64,000 nucleotides of DNA from Syntrophus gentianae (lineage in GTDB: Bacteria; Desulfobacterota; Syntrophia; Syntrophales; Syntrophaceae): contig NZ_FOBS01000003.1 of assembly GCF_900109885.1 (NCBI RefSeq), positions 1 to 64,000 on the forward strand, in the 5' to 3' direction. The translations under genes were made by a program, and so were the position numbers. Positions 1-7,901 of the stretch are shown piece by piece. How positions within the stretch are numbered: the first letter of the stretch is position 1; every line of letters begins with the position of its first letter. The notes below the pieces were generated by a model. That model did no database searches. It had not been told where the DNA came from and was given only the letters and a program-made list of their open reading frames with translations.

Positions 1-170
1 GGGGATTTTGAGTTATCTTCGCCAATCGCCTTGTTGCTTTCCACCATACGGGCATATTTGCGGATGGTCTTGCGATCCACGCGCACTTTCCGCCCGATTT
101 CGCGCTGACTGATGCCATTGGTAAGTAATGTAATTATTGCTGCTTTCTTGTTCGGCTGCAAAACGTTCAT
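1..170 (-). CDS. IS21-family transposase (IstA-like), N-terminal part
   Basis: The gene runs off the left edge of the window. The visible residues from the ATG at 170 begin MNVLQPNKKAAIITLL and continue through GISQREIGRKVRVDRKTIRKY, a helix-turn-helix typical of the N-terminus of IS21-type IstA, the DDE recombinase that binds the element ends. An element end with tandem repeats lies just upstream (283-355), which supports the family call. The catalytic DDE core is outside the window, so it cannot be said whether the element is intact. Confidence 0.7.
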   Translation of the reverse strand, partial: MNVLQPNKKAAIITLLTNGISQREIGRKVRVDRKTIRKYARMVESNKAIGEDNSKS

Positions 171-282
171 CCTTTCTCTTCCTCCCATATGCTTATATAA
201 AATGGGAGTCTGTAACGTTCTGCCAACCGTTTGTGAAGGTGCTTTTGAAAACCTGGTTTTCAGGTCTTAAAAACAACCGCTG

Positions 283-355
283 GGTGGGGGATTTTCAAGT
301 GGCCACAGGTGGGGGATTTTCAAGTGGCCACAGGTGGGGGATTTTGGGTGGCCAC
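283..355. repeat. Three 25-bp tandem repeats at an IS21-type element end
   Basis: Two identical 25-bp units (283-307 and 308-332; core GGTGGGGGATTTTCAAGTGG) are followed by a third, diverged copy (333-355) that again ends in GTGGCCACC. IS21-family elements carry repeated transposase-binding sites inside their termini, and this set lies about 110 bp upstream of an istA start, so it is read as the left end of that element. The target duplication cannot be assigned because the other end is not visible. Confidence 0.65.
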
Positions 356-499
356 CCGGGCGAAAACGGCATCATTTATTTCCACCGATGCGTTTCCGTT
401 GTGGGCGTCAGCTAAAAAGACGATCATTCCAAATGCTCCTTTTCAGCAGAGTACGCTTCAGCTGGATGGACTTTCAACTTGACCGCGTCCTGCAGGGGA

Positions 500-735
500 T
501 CAGGCCTTGCGGTGGAAGACAATGCAGGAATTGCAGCCGCCGAAGCCGAAGGCGTTTTTCAGCAGGAATTCCTGCGGTGCGGAGAGGGCCGTTTCGGAAA
601 TTGACTCCAGGGGGATATCGGGGTCCGGAAGGTAATTGATCGTCGGCAGAACGGTGTTTCGCCCCATCCCCTCCAGGGCCAGAACGGTTTCGATGGTGCT
701 GGAAGCCCCCATGGCGTGGCCGAGTTGGGATTGAG
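500..735 (-). pseudogene. 3-prime fragment of a beta-ketoacyl-ACP synthase (FabF-like)
   Basis: The leftward frame ending at 500 reads SQSQLGHAMGASSTIE, then a TINYLPDPD-like loop, then NAFGFGGCNSCIVFHR. This matches the last ~75 residues of KAS-II condensing enzymes: the catalytic histidine in the LGH motif, the N-x-P segment and the NSFGFGGTNA signature. The upstream ~340 residues, including the active-site cysteine, are absent. Homology stops where an oppositely oriented transposase tail begins (719-735), so a mobile element or deletion has truncated the gene. It is not expected to be functional. Confidence 0.7.
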
Positions 736-1033
736 ACCTGTTTTTCACAGCAAGGAAGAGCGGGCCGATGGGCACTTGTTCATTACGGTGCTGGCTTACC
801 AGGCTGTTCAGGTCCTGCGACGGCGATTGAAAGAACATAAGATCAACCTGAGCTGGGCAAGGCTGAGGGAATTCTTTTCTGTGCAGCAGCGTGTCACGGC
901 CACTTTCAAACAGCGGGACGGCCGGACTCTGCATGTTCGCAAGGCTACCTTTGCTGAGGCGAACTTGAAAGAACTATATGACGCCCTGGGACTTCCCGCT
1001 TCTCCGGGAGGGGTTCAGAAACTGATCATCTGA
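719..1033 (+). pseudogene. C-terminal fragment of an IS1634/IS4-type transposase
   Basis: The frame carries ELGLRPVFHSKEERADGHLF, LAYQAVQVLRRRLK, a VTATFKQRDGRTLHVRKAT stretch and a final YDALGLPASPGG. This is the usual end of IS1634-group DDE transposases, including the Y-x2-K/R-E-R-x3-H-x-F region that holds the last catalytic glutamate. Only about 105 of roughly 550 residues remain. Its 5-prime edge meets the FabF remnant head to head with no start codon context, so it is a dead fragment. The stop at 1033 is probably the natural one. Confidence 0.7.
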
Positions 1034-1136
1034 TGTAAAACTACACGAATGTAGTGCCACTCGCTGTTTTTTTTCGAACGGATCTGGCCGTATTTATTTG
1101 AAATATTTTTATCAGTGTTAAAGATGGGTTATGGAT

Positions 1137-1486
1137 ATGACCTTTATCCCGCAGAAGAAAGACATCATCCTCTCCCCCAGACAGATCAGCAGTCTGGAAA
1201 GCTCCGCCCTGCGCTGGTAGTTCGCAAACTGCCAAGCCGTTACGAAGACTGGCTTATCTCCATGGTGTCGTCACAGCTCAGTCAAGAAATACCTGGTTTT
1301 GATGAGATTGTCTCGCCCGATGACCCAGATTTCAAAGATTCCGGTCTAAAACTGACCAGCCTCATAAGAGTTGGCCGGCTTGCCGTGGTGAATGTTGACT
1401 TACTCTTGGGAAAAATCGGGCAGATAGGTGAAGTCCGCCTGACAAGGATAAGACAGAAACTCTCCGAATGGATTCTGTCCACATAA
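1137..1486 (+). pseudogene. PemK/MazF-family toxin, apparently frameshifted
   Basis: From the ATG at 1137 the frame reads MTFIPQKKDIIL, a typical MazF/PemK start, then goes wrong at the C-run near 1171. The downstream frame continues TDQQSGKLRPALVV and then SSQLSQEIPGFDEIV, SLIRVGRLAVV and LGKIGQIGEV, which fits an MazF-like endoribonuclease to its normal length of about 115 residues. A single-base change at the C-run would restore one frame. No antitoxin gene is visible upstream. It is either a broken toxin or a sequencing slip. An alternative is an intact gene starting in the second frame at 1115, but the N-terminus there does not look like the family. Confidence 0.6.
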
Positions 1487-1807
1487 CGAACCAGCCATTG
1501 AAGCCGACCCGGAAGAATAGCTTGCTTTTTTCAGGTCAGGCCCTGCTCGGGCGGTTGACCCATTTTTTATCCTGTTTCAATCCGAAATCACCGATTCTGA
1601 GAAGGAACTTACCTCACGCTTTGTTATATGGCATCAATAACCGGTAAAATTCATTTTCACCGATCACAGCCGCACACTTATCAAAAGTAATCCGCTACGA
1701 ATAAAGTTCTCCACCAAATCTCATTTTCAATGCCTGCTGATCTCGCAGCCAGGCGATGACATGGGTAAGGCATGCTGCTTTTTGACCACGATTCCATTCC
1801 ATCCAGG
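1487..1807. other. Intergenic stretch with no recognisable gene
   Basis: About 320 bases between the toxin remnant and the efflux operon. Short frames on both strands are broken by stops and none has a convincing ribosome site. The leftward strand around 1620-1735 gives some protein-like words interrupted by a stop, which could be an old fragment, but no family is recognisable. No clear terminator hairpin was found for the efflux operon that ends at 1808. Confidence 0.4.
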
Positions 1808-3013
1808 TCATTCATGCCGCAGGGCCACGATGGGGTCGAGGCGGGCGGCCTTGAGGGCGGGAAAGTAGCCGAAGATCACTCCGACAGCCGCCGAAAAGAG
1901 GAAGGCGACAACGACGATGCCCGCATTGAAGACGAAGGGGACATTCAGCAGGCCGGACAGCCAGAGGGAACCGGCCAGGGCCAGGACGATGCCGAGGAGA
2001 CCGCCGAAGGACGACAGAACGACCGCCTCCACGAGGAACTGCAGCAGCACCTCTCGCTCCAGGGCGCCGATGGCAAGGCGGATGCCGATTTCATGGGTCC
2101 GCTCGGTGACCGAAACGAGCATGATGTTCATGATGCCGATTCCCCCGACGAGCAGGCTGACCGCCGCCACGGCGCTCAGCAGGGCCGTAAGCATCTGCGT
2201 GGTTCCCGTCAGCATCTTGGTGATCTCCTTCATGTCCATCACGTTAAAATTGTCCTCTTCATCGGCGGCGAGGTGGCGACGTTCACGCATCAGTTTCCCG
2301 ATGTCCTGCTGGACCTTTTCCGTCGACGCGCCATCCTGCACGGAAACCTGGATGAGACTGATGTTCTGGCTGCCGGTGACGCGCCGCTGCAGGGTGCGCA
2401 GTGGAATGACCACCAGATCGTCCTGATCTTGCCCCATGGTGCTCTGGCCTTTAGTTTCCAAGAGGCCGATCACCTTGCAGGAAAGTTTCTGCAGGCGGAT
2501 CTTTGCCCCCACCGGGTCCTGATTGCCGAAGAGCTTTTTGCGGACAGTTTCCCCCAGGACGCAGACAGCCGCCCCGGAGCGAAGTTCCGTTTCACTGAAG
2601 GTTCGACCCGTCCGGACGGACCGGTTGGTTACCTTGAAATACGAATTGTCCGTTCCGGTGACGTTCGTGGACCAGTTTTCGTTGCCGGAGACGGCCTGGA
2701 GGCTCTGGGACGAAACGGGGGCCACGGCGGCAATGGAGCGGATGTCTCTGGTGATCGCTTCGGCGTCGCTCACCTTGAAGGGAACCGTGTCGGAAGACTG
2801 ACCGGGTCCCAGTCTTTTGCCCGGCGTCACCATGAGCAGGTTGCTGCCCAGACTGGAGATCTGCTGTGAGACCTGAGCGGTTGCACCACCGCCGATGGTC
2901 ACCATGGTGATGACGGCGGCCACGCCGATGACGATTCCCAGGATGGTCAGAAAGGAACGCAGGACATTTCGCCGAATTTCCCGAAAGGCAAGCAGAATGG
3001 AATTTCCCAGCAT
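1808..3013 (-). CDS. MacB-type ABC transporter permease (FtsX/MacB fold)
   Basis: This 401-residue inner-membrane permease partners the ATPase encoded just upstream and acts with the adaptor and outer-membrane factor of the same operon in tripartite export. It starts AFREIRRNVLRSFLTILGIVIGVAAVI, the conserved elbow and first membrane helix of MacB permeases. A long periplasmic domain (about residues 45-275) follows, then three C-terminal helices (about 280-390) and the family ending FPALKAARLDPIVALRHE. Its start codon touches the ATPase stop at 3013. MacB is usually one chain with the ATPase first; here it is split into two genes, a common arrangement. The substrate is unknown: macrolide, lipopeptide or siderophore-like molecules are all possible. 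Confidence 0.9.
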   Translation of the reverse strand: MLGNSILLAFREIRRNVLRSFLTILGIVIGVAAVITMVTIGGGATAQVSQQISSLGSNLLMVTPGKRLGPGQSSDTVPFKVSDAEAITRDIRSIAAVAPVSSQSLQAVSGNENWSTNVTGTDNSYFKVTNRSVRTGRTFSETELRSGAAVCVLGETVRKKLFGNQDPVGAKIRLQKLSCKVIGLLETKGQSTMGQDQDDLVVIPLRTLQRRVTGSQNISLIQVSVQDGASTEKVQQDIGKLMRERRHLAADEEDNFNVMDMKEITKMLTGTTQMLTALLSAVAAVSLLVGGIGIMNIMLVSVTERTHEIGIRLAIGALEREVLLQFLVEAVVLSSFGGLLGIVLALAGSLWLSGLLNVPFVFNAGIVVVAFLFSAAVGVIFGYFPALKAARLDPIVALRHE

Positions 3014-3726
3014 CAGTTTTTCCTCCCGTTGTTCCTGTCCGACGCAACCAGACCGTCCAGGAAGGAAATGACACGCTTCGCGTAGGCGGCCATGTCCGAT
3101 TCATGCGTCACCATGATGATCGTAATCCCCGATTCCCGGTTCAAAAGGGTGAGCAGTTCCATGATCTCCCGGCTGCGCGCCGTATCGAGATTCCCCGTGG
3201 GCTCGTCGGCCAGCAGCACCGCCGGTCCGGTAACGATGGCCCGGGCGATGGCGACCCGCTGCTGCTGTCCCCCTGACAACTCACCGGGAGTGTGCGTCTC
3301 CCACCCCCTGAGCCCAACTTTTTCCAGGGCCTGCGAGGCGAGCCTCCGTCTTTCGCCTGCCGGGGTGCCGCGGTAGATGAGGGGCAGCTCGACATTTTCG
3401 AGCGCCGAAGTGCGGTTCAGAAGGTTGAAGCCCTGAAAGACAAACCCCTGATAGTGGCGCCGCAGGAGGGCGCGTGAATTCCGGTTCAATTCCCCGACTT
3501 CAACCCCGTTGAAGAGATAGCTCCCCGCAGTGGGCGTATCGAGGCAACCCAGGATATTCATGCAGGTGGACTTGCCTGATCCGCTCGGTCCCATGACGGC
3601 GACGAATTCCCCCGCGTCAATGCGGAGATCGATACCGCGAAGGGCCTCTACCGCCGCCTGTCCCTGTCCAAAGATCTTGGTCACGCCGCGGAGAACAATC
3701 ACGGGCTGTCCTGATGCGTCGCTCAT
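3013..3726 (-). CDS. MacB-type ABC transporter ATPase (LolD/MacB family)
   Basis: This 237-residue cytoplasmic ATPase drives the MacB permease encoded immediately downstream. It has Walker A GPSGSGKST (46-54), a Q-loop in VFQGFNLL, signature LSGGQQQR (150-157), Walker B VLLADEP (170-176) and a switch histidine in MVTHE. The order and spacing are those of the LolD/MacB subfamily, whose members lack a TMD of their own and power mechanotransmission rather than classical transport. The start overlaps the end of the adaptor gene by four bases (ATGA type), indicating translational coupling within the efflux operon. Confidence 0.92.
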   Translation of the reverse strand: MSDASGQPVIVLRGVTKIFGQGQAAVEALRGIDLRIDAGEFVAVMGPSGSGKSTCMNILGCLDTPTAGSYLFNGVEVGELNRNSRALLRRHYQGFVFQGFNLLNRTSALENVELPLIYRGTPAGERRRLASQALEKVGLRGWETHTPGELSGGQQQRVAIARAIVTGPAVLLADEPTGNLDTARSREIMELLTLLNRESGITIIMVTHESDMAAYAKRVISFLDGLVASDRNNGRKN

Positions 3727-5024
3727 TTTTTCCCCTTCACGGAATCGATCACCACGGCGGTTCCGGGTTTCAGGTCACTCTTCAGCACTTCCGTCAGAAC
3801 GCCGTCGGTGGCGCCGACGGTGACGGAAATCGCCTGCGGTTGCCCATCCTTTAAGATCCAGACTTTCTGCTGCTTTTTATCGGCGGCGGCCTCGTGCGAC
3901 GTGGACGAAGAACGGGGCGGGCGCGGCAGCAGCATGCTCACCAGTCCCCCTGAGGATTTCTTCTCCTGCTCCACTGGCGGCGTAAAGCGGAGGGCCGCGC
4001 TGGGCAGCAGGATGGCATTCTCCACACTGTTGACCGTGATGCTTGCCGTAGCCGTCATGCCGGGGCGCAGGGACAAATCTGAATTGTCCACCTTGAGGAC
4101 GGTTGTATAGGTCACAACGCCTTCGGTTGTCGTGGAACCGTAGCGGGCCTGAACGACCCGCGCCGAAAAAGTGCGGTCCGGCCAGGCATCGACGGTAAAG
4201 GTGGCTTCCTGTCCTTCCCGGATCTTTCCCACATCGGCCTCGTCCACATTCACCTGCAGTTCCATCTGGGCCAGATCTTCGGCGAGTTTGAACAGCACCG
4301 GGGTGGTCATGGAGGCGGCGACCGTCTGACCAGGTTCCACACTGCGGGTCAGGACGATGCCGTTGATGGGAGAACGGATTGTCGATTTGGACAGGTCCGT
4401 TTCGCTGGCGGAGAGGGTGGCCTGGGCCTGGGCAACAGCTGCCCGACAGTTGGCCGCATTGGCCTGGGCCCTTGCAAAGGCTGCTTCGGCGGCATCCATT
4501 TCCGTCTGCGAGGGGACCTTGCCCTTGCTGAGTTCCCAAACCCGCTTGTACTGGGCGAGTTTCGCCCGGGTTTCCGCAACGGTGGCGTCTGCCTGAAGGA
4601 CTTTCGCCTTTTCCGCTTCCAGGGCTGCCCGGTACTGGGTGATCGTCGCCTCCAGCTTCGAGGTGTCCAGCTTGGCTAGAATCTGGCCGACCTTCACCTG
4701 GTCGTTGTAGTCAACCTCCACCGTCCGGATCGTGCCGGACAGCTCACTGCCCACCTCCACGGAGTTGGTGGGCTGCAGGGTGCCCGTGGCCGTGACGACT
4801 ACCGTGAGATTTCCGCGCTTTACTTCCTGGGTTTCATAGCGCACCGCCCCGGACGTATCTCTTCCCTTCCAGAAGAAAACGACGGCAACAGCTGTCACCA
4901 GTACAATTGCCAGGAGAGGAATCCGCCATTTTTTCCAGTTGGAAAAGCGGCCCGGCGTTTGATCGATCTCGAGCGTCCGGGTAATATCAGTGGTTTCATC
5001 GGTTGTGTCGGGTTTCTCTTTCAT
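3723..5024 (-). CDS. MacA-like periplasmic adaptor (HlyD/RND membrane fusion protein)
   Basis: The ATG at 5024 is preferred over in-frame starts up to 5090. It follows an AAGGAAAAGAAG ribosome site and lies 25 bases past the upstream stop, whereas the longer form would run into that gene. The protein (about 433 residues) has one N-terminal membrane helix, a lipoyl half-motif (GTLQPTNSVEVGSELSGTI), a coiled-coil hairpin (about residues 100-190), the second lipoyl half (SPINGIVLTRSVEPGQTV) and beta-barrel and membrane-proximal domains. It would bridge MacB to the outer-membrane channel. The C-terminal third carries a K/S/R/P-rich insertion (LLPRPPRSSSTS) before the last domain, probably a flexible loop. 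Confidence 0.88.
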   Translation of the reverse strand: MKEKPDTTDETTDITRTLEIDQTPGRFSNWKKWRIPLLAIVLVTAVAVVFFWKGRDTSGAVRYETQEVKRGNLTVVVTATGTLQPTNSVEVGSELSGTIRTVEVDYNDQVKVGQILAKLDTSKLEATITQYRAALEAEKAKVLQADATVAETRAKLAQYKRVWELSKGKVPSQTEMDAAEAAFARAQANAANCRAAVAQAQATLSASETDLSKSTIRSPINGIVLTRSVEPGQTVAASMTTPVLFKLAEDLAQMELQVNVDEADVGKIREGQEATFTVDAWPDRTFSARVVQARYGSTTTEGVVTYTTVLKVDNSDLSLRPGMTATASITVNSVENAILLPSAALRFTPPVEQEKKSSGGLVSMLLPRPPRSSSTSHEAAADKKQQKVWILKDGQPQAISVTVGATDGVLTEVLKSDLKPGTAVVIDSVKGKK

Positions 5025-5049
5025 TTCTTCTTTTCCTTGCATGATGCTG

Positions 5050-6510
5050 TTATTTTTCATTGGGGGAAGCGAGGGAGGTCCATCCGCCACCCAGGGCCTT
5101 GTAGAGCCGGATCAGATTGGCGATAACCGTTCCATCGCTCTGGGCCAGTTCATCCTGGAAGTTCAAAAGTGAGCGCTGTGCCTCAAGAACGCTGTCGAAA
5201 TCCGCCAGACCGGTCTGGTACTTGTACCCGGCCTGTTCCGCCGCCTTTCGGGCCGCCTGGACCGCGTCCTGTAACGCCTGCCGGCGCTGCTCCTCTTCGG
5301 CATAGGCGGTAAGGGCATTTTCCACTTCCTTGAGCGAGTTCAGAACCGCTGTTTCATAGGCCATCAGGTACTGCTCCTGGAGGGCGTTCTGAACCTCGAT
5401 GTTCTGGCGGATCGCACCGGCATCGAAGATCCGCCAGGTGACCCCGATCCCGCCGCTGCCGGTTTTGCTCCCCGAGGAAAAGAGTTTGCTGGAAGAAAGG
5501 GCCTCCAGACCGATGGAGCCGCTCAAGGTGAATTTGGGATAGAGTTCCGCCTTGGCCACACCGATCCGTGCAGTCTGAGCCGCCAACTGGCGTTCGGCCC
5601 GGCGCACATCGGGACGCTGCCGCAGGACATCTGCGGGGACGCCGACTGCAACGGACGGAGATATGGCCGGTGTGGGTTTGCGCTCCTCAAGCTCTCCATG
5701 GATCTTTCCCGGCTGATCACCCAGCAGCACGGCCAGGTTGTTTTTGGCCTCCTCAAGTCCGGTCCGCAGGGTGGGTATCTGCGAGCGGGTGCTTTCCAGA
5801 TTGTAACGGGCCTGCTGAACGGCGAGGTCGTCGCTTAAGCCTGCCTGCTGCCGCCAAGAGGTCAAGTCAAAGGTTTCACTCTGGGTCGCCAGATTGCTTT
5901 CCGCCACACTCAACCGGGCCTGGTAGGTGCGAACATCCACATAATTGAGCGCCACTTCGGCGAGCAGGGAAACCAGGACGTCGCGCAGATCCTCCTGGCT
6001 GGCCTGCAGATCGGCATCAGCCGCCTCCACGGAGCGTCGGACACCGCCGAAGAGGTCCAACTCCCAACCGGCATCGAGACCTGCCACATAAAAGTTGCTG
6101 GTCTTCCCGGAACCCGTTTCTTCGCTGCTGCGGCTCCGGGTGGCGGAACCTGAGGCATCCACCGTCGGAAACAGTCCGGCCCGAGTGATTCCTCGATTTG
6201 CCCGCGCCTCACGAACCCGCGCCTCAGCTTTCTTCAAGTCACGGTTGCCTGCAACCGCGCGCTTCATCAGGCTCGATAGTTCCGGATCGTTCAGGGTCGT
6301 CCACCATTCCGCCAGAACTGCCGGCTTTTCTCCTTCCGTGGTCAGACCATCCTTCAGAGGGGTATGCCAGTTTCCCGACAGATCCGTTTGCGGAGAAACA
6401 TAATCGGGTCCCACCGTGGCGCAACCCGCAAGGATCAGGACAATCCCTATCACCACGAGGAAGCTCGCGGCAATCCGCTTGCCACCGGTATTCACAGGGG
6501 AACATTTCAT
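5050..6510 (-). CDS. NodT-family outer-membrane efflux lipoprotein (TolC/OprM-like)
   Basis: This 486-residue outer-membrane channel of the tripartite pump has a lipobox L27-A-G-C30 that predicts lipidation at Cys30 after an N-terminal hydrophobic helix. The family words follow in order: VGPDYVSPQ near the mature start, WWTTLNDPELSSLM, GLDAGWELDLFGG, VPADVLRQRPDVRRAERQLAA and YPKFTLSGSIG, in the two-fold repeat of TolC-like proteins. It is the second gene of the operon; its start overlaps the TetR stop by four bases. Presence of its own channel means the pump need not borrow a shared TolC. Confidence 0.92.
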   Translation of the reverse strand: MKCSPVNTGGKRIAASFLVVIGIVLILAGCATVGPDYVSPQTDLSGNWHTPLKDGLTTEGEKPAVLAEWWTTLNDPELSSLMKRAVAGNRDLKKAEARVREARANRGITRAGLFPTVDASGSATRSRSSEETGSGKTSNFYVAGLDAGWELDLFGGVRRSVEAADADLQASQEDLRDVLVSLLAEVALNYVDVRTYQARLSVAESNLATQSETFDLTSWRQQAGLSDDLAVQQARYNLESTRSQIPTLRTGLEEAKNNLAVLLGDQPGKIHGELEERKPTPAISPSVAVGVPADVLRQRPDVRRAERQLAAQTARIGVAKAELYPKFTLSGSIGLEALSSSKLFSSGSKTGSGGIGVTWRIFDAGAIRQNIEVQNALQEQYLMAYETAVLNSLKEVENALTAYAEEEQRRQALQDAVQAARKAAEQAGYKYQTGLADFDSVLEAQRSLLNFQDELAQSDGTVIANLIRLYKALGGGWTSLASPNEK

Positions 6511-7217
6511 GACCTGCGACCTCCGTTTTTAAGAGAGGGGGACGGTTTCCCCTTTTTCGAACCTTGGCCCTGTTCTTCGAAGACTTTACGCAGGGACTGG
6601 ATTCCGGCCAGAGAGAATTTTACGACATGGTCCGCGTAGGCTTCCATGTCGTCGATTTCCGGAGGACCGTCTTCTCCGGCATTCCTTTGTCCCAGTCCTC
6701 TTCTTGCCACGATGGGATTCATGCACTGGCTGATGATGCTCAGTTCACAGAATTTTGCCTTCTGCTCAGGAACCATGGGGCCGAGAAGCTCACGAACGAG
6801 TCCTGCCGTCCTTTGCTGCAGGGGGCCGATCTCCTCGCGGAGAACTTCTTCCAGCAACCCGGTGGGATTGGCCATCTCCCGCTGCATGAACAGGAACTCC
6901 CGATTGTTCTCGTCCGCTATCCGACGCAGGATGGCCGTCACCTGTCCCCGGAGGCGTTCCTCCGGCGGCGCATCGTCACTGACCCCGCCGGAAGGGGGAA
7001 AAGCCTTGATGGATTCGGAAAAGGCATGCCGCCAGGATTCGATGTACAGGGCCTGTTTGCTGCCGAAGTGATAGTTCACCGCCGCGATGTTGGTCCCGGC
7101 CCGTTCGCAGATTTCCGCTATGGTGGTCTCCCGATAGCCCTTTTCCCCGAAGATTTCTCCGGCAGCTATCAGGAGGTGCTGGCGGGTTCTTGCCGCGCCT
7201 TCTCTCGGAACTTTCAT
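6507..7217 (-). CDS. TetR-family repressor of the efflux operon (CecR/YbiH-like)
   Basis: This is a 236-residue regulator. The N-terminal helix-turn-helix reads LLIAAGEIFGEKGYRETTIAEICERAGTNIAAVNYHFGSK, the hallmark TetR motif ending in Y-H-F. The C-terminal ligand domain resembles the DUF1956 type of CecR/YbiH. It is the first gene of the leftward efflux operon and overlaps the channel gene by four bases, so it is expected to repress its own operon and release on binding a pump substrate. The operator candidate at 7243-7282 lies 26 bases upstream of its start. A basic C-terminal tail (GQGSKKGKPSPSLKNGGRR) is unusual. Confidence 0.88.
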   Translation of the reverse strand: MKVPREGAARTRQHLLIAAGEIFGEKGYRETTIAEICERAGTNIAAVNYHFGSKQALYIESWRHAFSESIKAFPPSGGVSDDAPPEERLRGQVTAILRRIADENNREFLFMQREMANPTGLLEEVLREEIGPLQQRTAGLVRELLGPMVPEQKAKFCELSIISQCMNPIVARRGLGQRNAGEDGPPEIDDMEAYADHVVKFSLAGIQSLRKVFEEQGQGSKKGKPSPSLKNGGRRS

Positions 7218-7242
7218 GATCTTCCTCTTGTGGTTTGAAATT

Positions 7243-7282
7243 CTATTGGCTATTTAAAATAATCATTTCAAATTGTCAATAG
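7243..7282 (-). promoter_or_regulatory. Promoter of the efflux operon covered by a 40-bp TetR operator
   Basis: The sequence forms two 20-bp half-sites that match at 16 of 20 positions, with outer arms CTATTG and CAATAG. On the minus strand a TTGACA -35 box (7274-7279), a 17-base spacer and a TAAATA -10 box (7251-7256) lie wholly inside the palindrome. Repressor bound here would block polymerase directly. The position 26 bases before the TetR start fits autoregulation. The pairing is visible in the sequence; binding by this TetR is inferred. Confidence 0.7.
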
Positions 7283-7480
7283 AAAAATTTAAAAATAAGG
7301 GTTTTCCTGATTGTAATGATATTAAGATTGATTTATAAACTTTCCTGCGCTCACTTGAAGGTATCTTGGTTTATTTTCTGCAAGTGATATGAAGTGAGCC
7401 GGGCCGGGGAGAACGGTCGTCCGACCGCGCGGCGGACTGAAAGTCAGCGCTGAAAAAAACAAGCGGGATGATTGAGAAAT

Positions 7481-7837
7481 ATGGAAAAGGAAATTATGAA
7501 CGAAGAGAGAAAAGCTCCATCAGGTGTTGAAATGTCAACCTCCCGGAGGAGGGGAGTGGCGGGGCAGATTGTGAACATCCTCTATTTGCTCTTTAACGGG
7601 GCGTGCCTGAGTGTTTACGGCTACCAGGTCTATCTCTGGCTGACGCAGAGCGCCTGGAAAAAAATTCCCTCGCGTTTGCTCCTGTTCCCCGGTTCAGAGC
7701 ATCCCTTTGCCAGCCACACTGGGCTGACCTGGAGGATCTTCGAGTGGGTCCTCGATGTCGAGCTTGCCTATACGCTCTGCACAATTGCCATGATATTCTA
7801 TGGCCTCAGGTGGCTGGCGGACAGGCGGGCTCAGTAA
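7481..7837 (+). CDS. Small inner-membrane protein of unknown function
   Basis: The predicted protein has about 118 residues; the family is not recognised. A hydrophilic basic N-terminus is followed by a hydrophobic helix (IVNILYLLFNGACLSVYGYQVYLWL), a loop with SAWKKIPSRLLLFPGSEHPF, and a second helix (VLDVELAYTLCTIAMIFYGL). A second in-frame ATG at 7496 has the better ribosome site (AAAAGG five bases upstream) and may be the true start. It stands alone between the divergent efflux operon and the next rightward gene. Confidence 0.55.
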   Translation: MEKEIMNEERKAPSGVEMSTSRRRGVAGQIVNILYLLFNGACLSVYGYQVYLWLTQSAWKKIPSRLLLFPGSEHPFASHTGLTWRIFEWVLDVELAYTLCTIAMIFYGLRWLADRRAQ

Positions 7838-7901
7838 AATAAAGGCCACCTTCCTTTCGTGAGGGGTGGTTCGGTCCTTGTACAGATCGCAGGCCTTTTT
7901 C

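Noticed and set aside
283-355. Regular repeats considered as a CRISPR array
   Set aside because: Units are directly adjacent with no spacers, and they lie at the end of an IS21-type element.
137-639. Overlapping rightward frames of about 92 and 101 codons near the left edge
   Set aside because: They cross the element-end repeats and the FabF remnant, and have no family features.
1772-2869. A 365-codon rightward open frame opposite the MacB permease
   Set aside because: It is the antisense of a gene with a clear family, and its composition (His/Gly/Asp-rich without hydrophobic core) is typical of a shadow frame.
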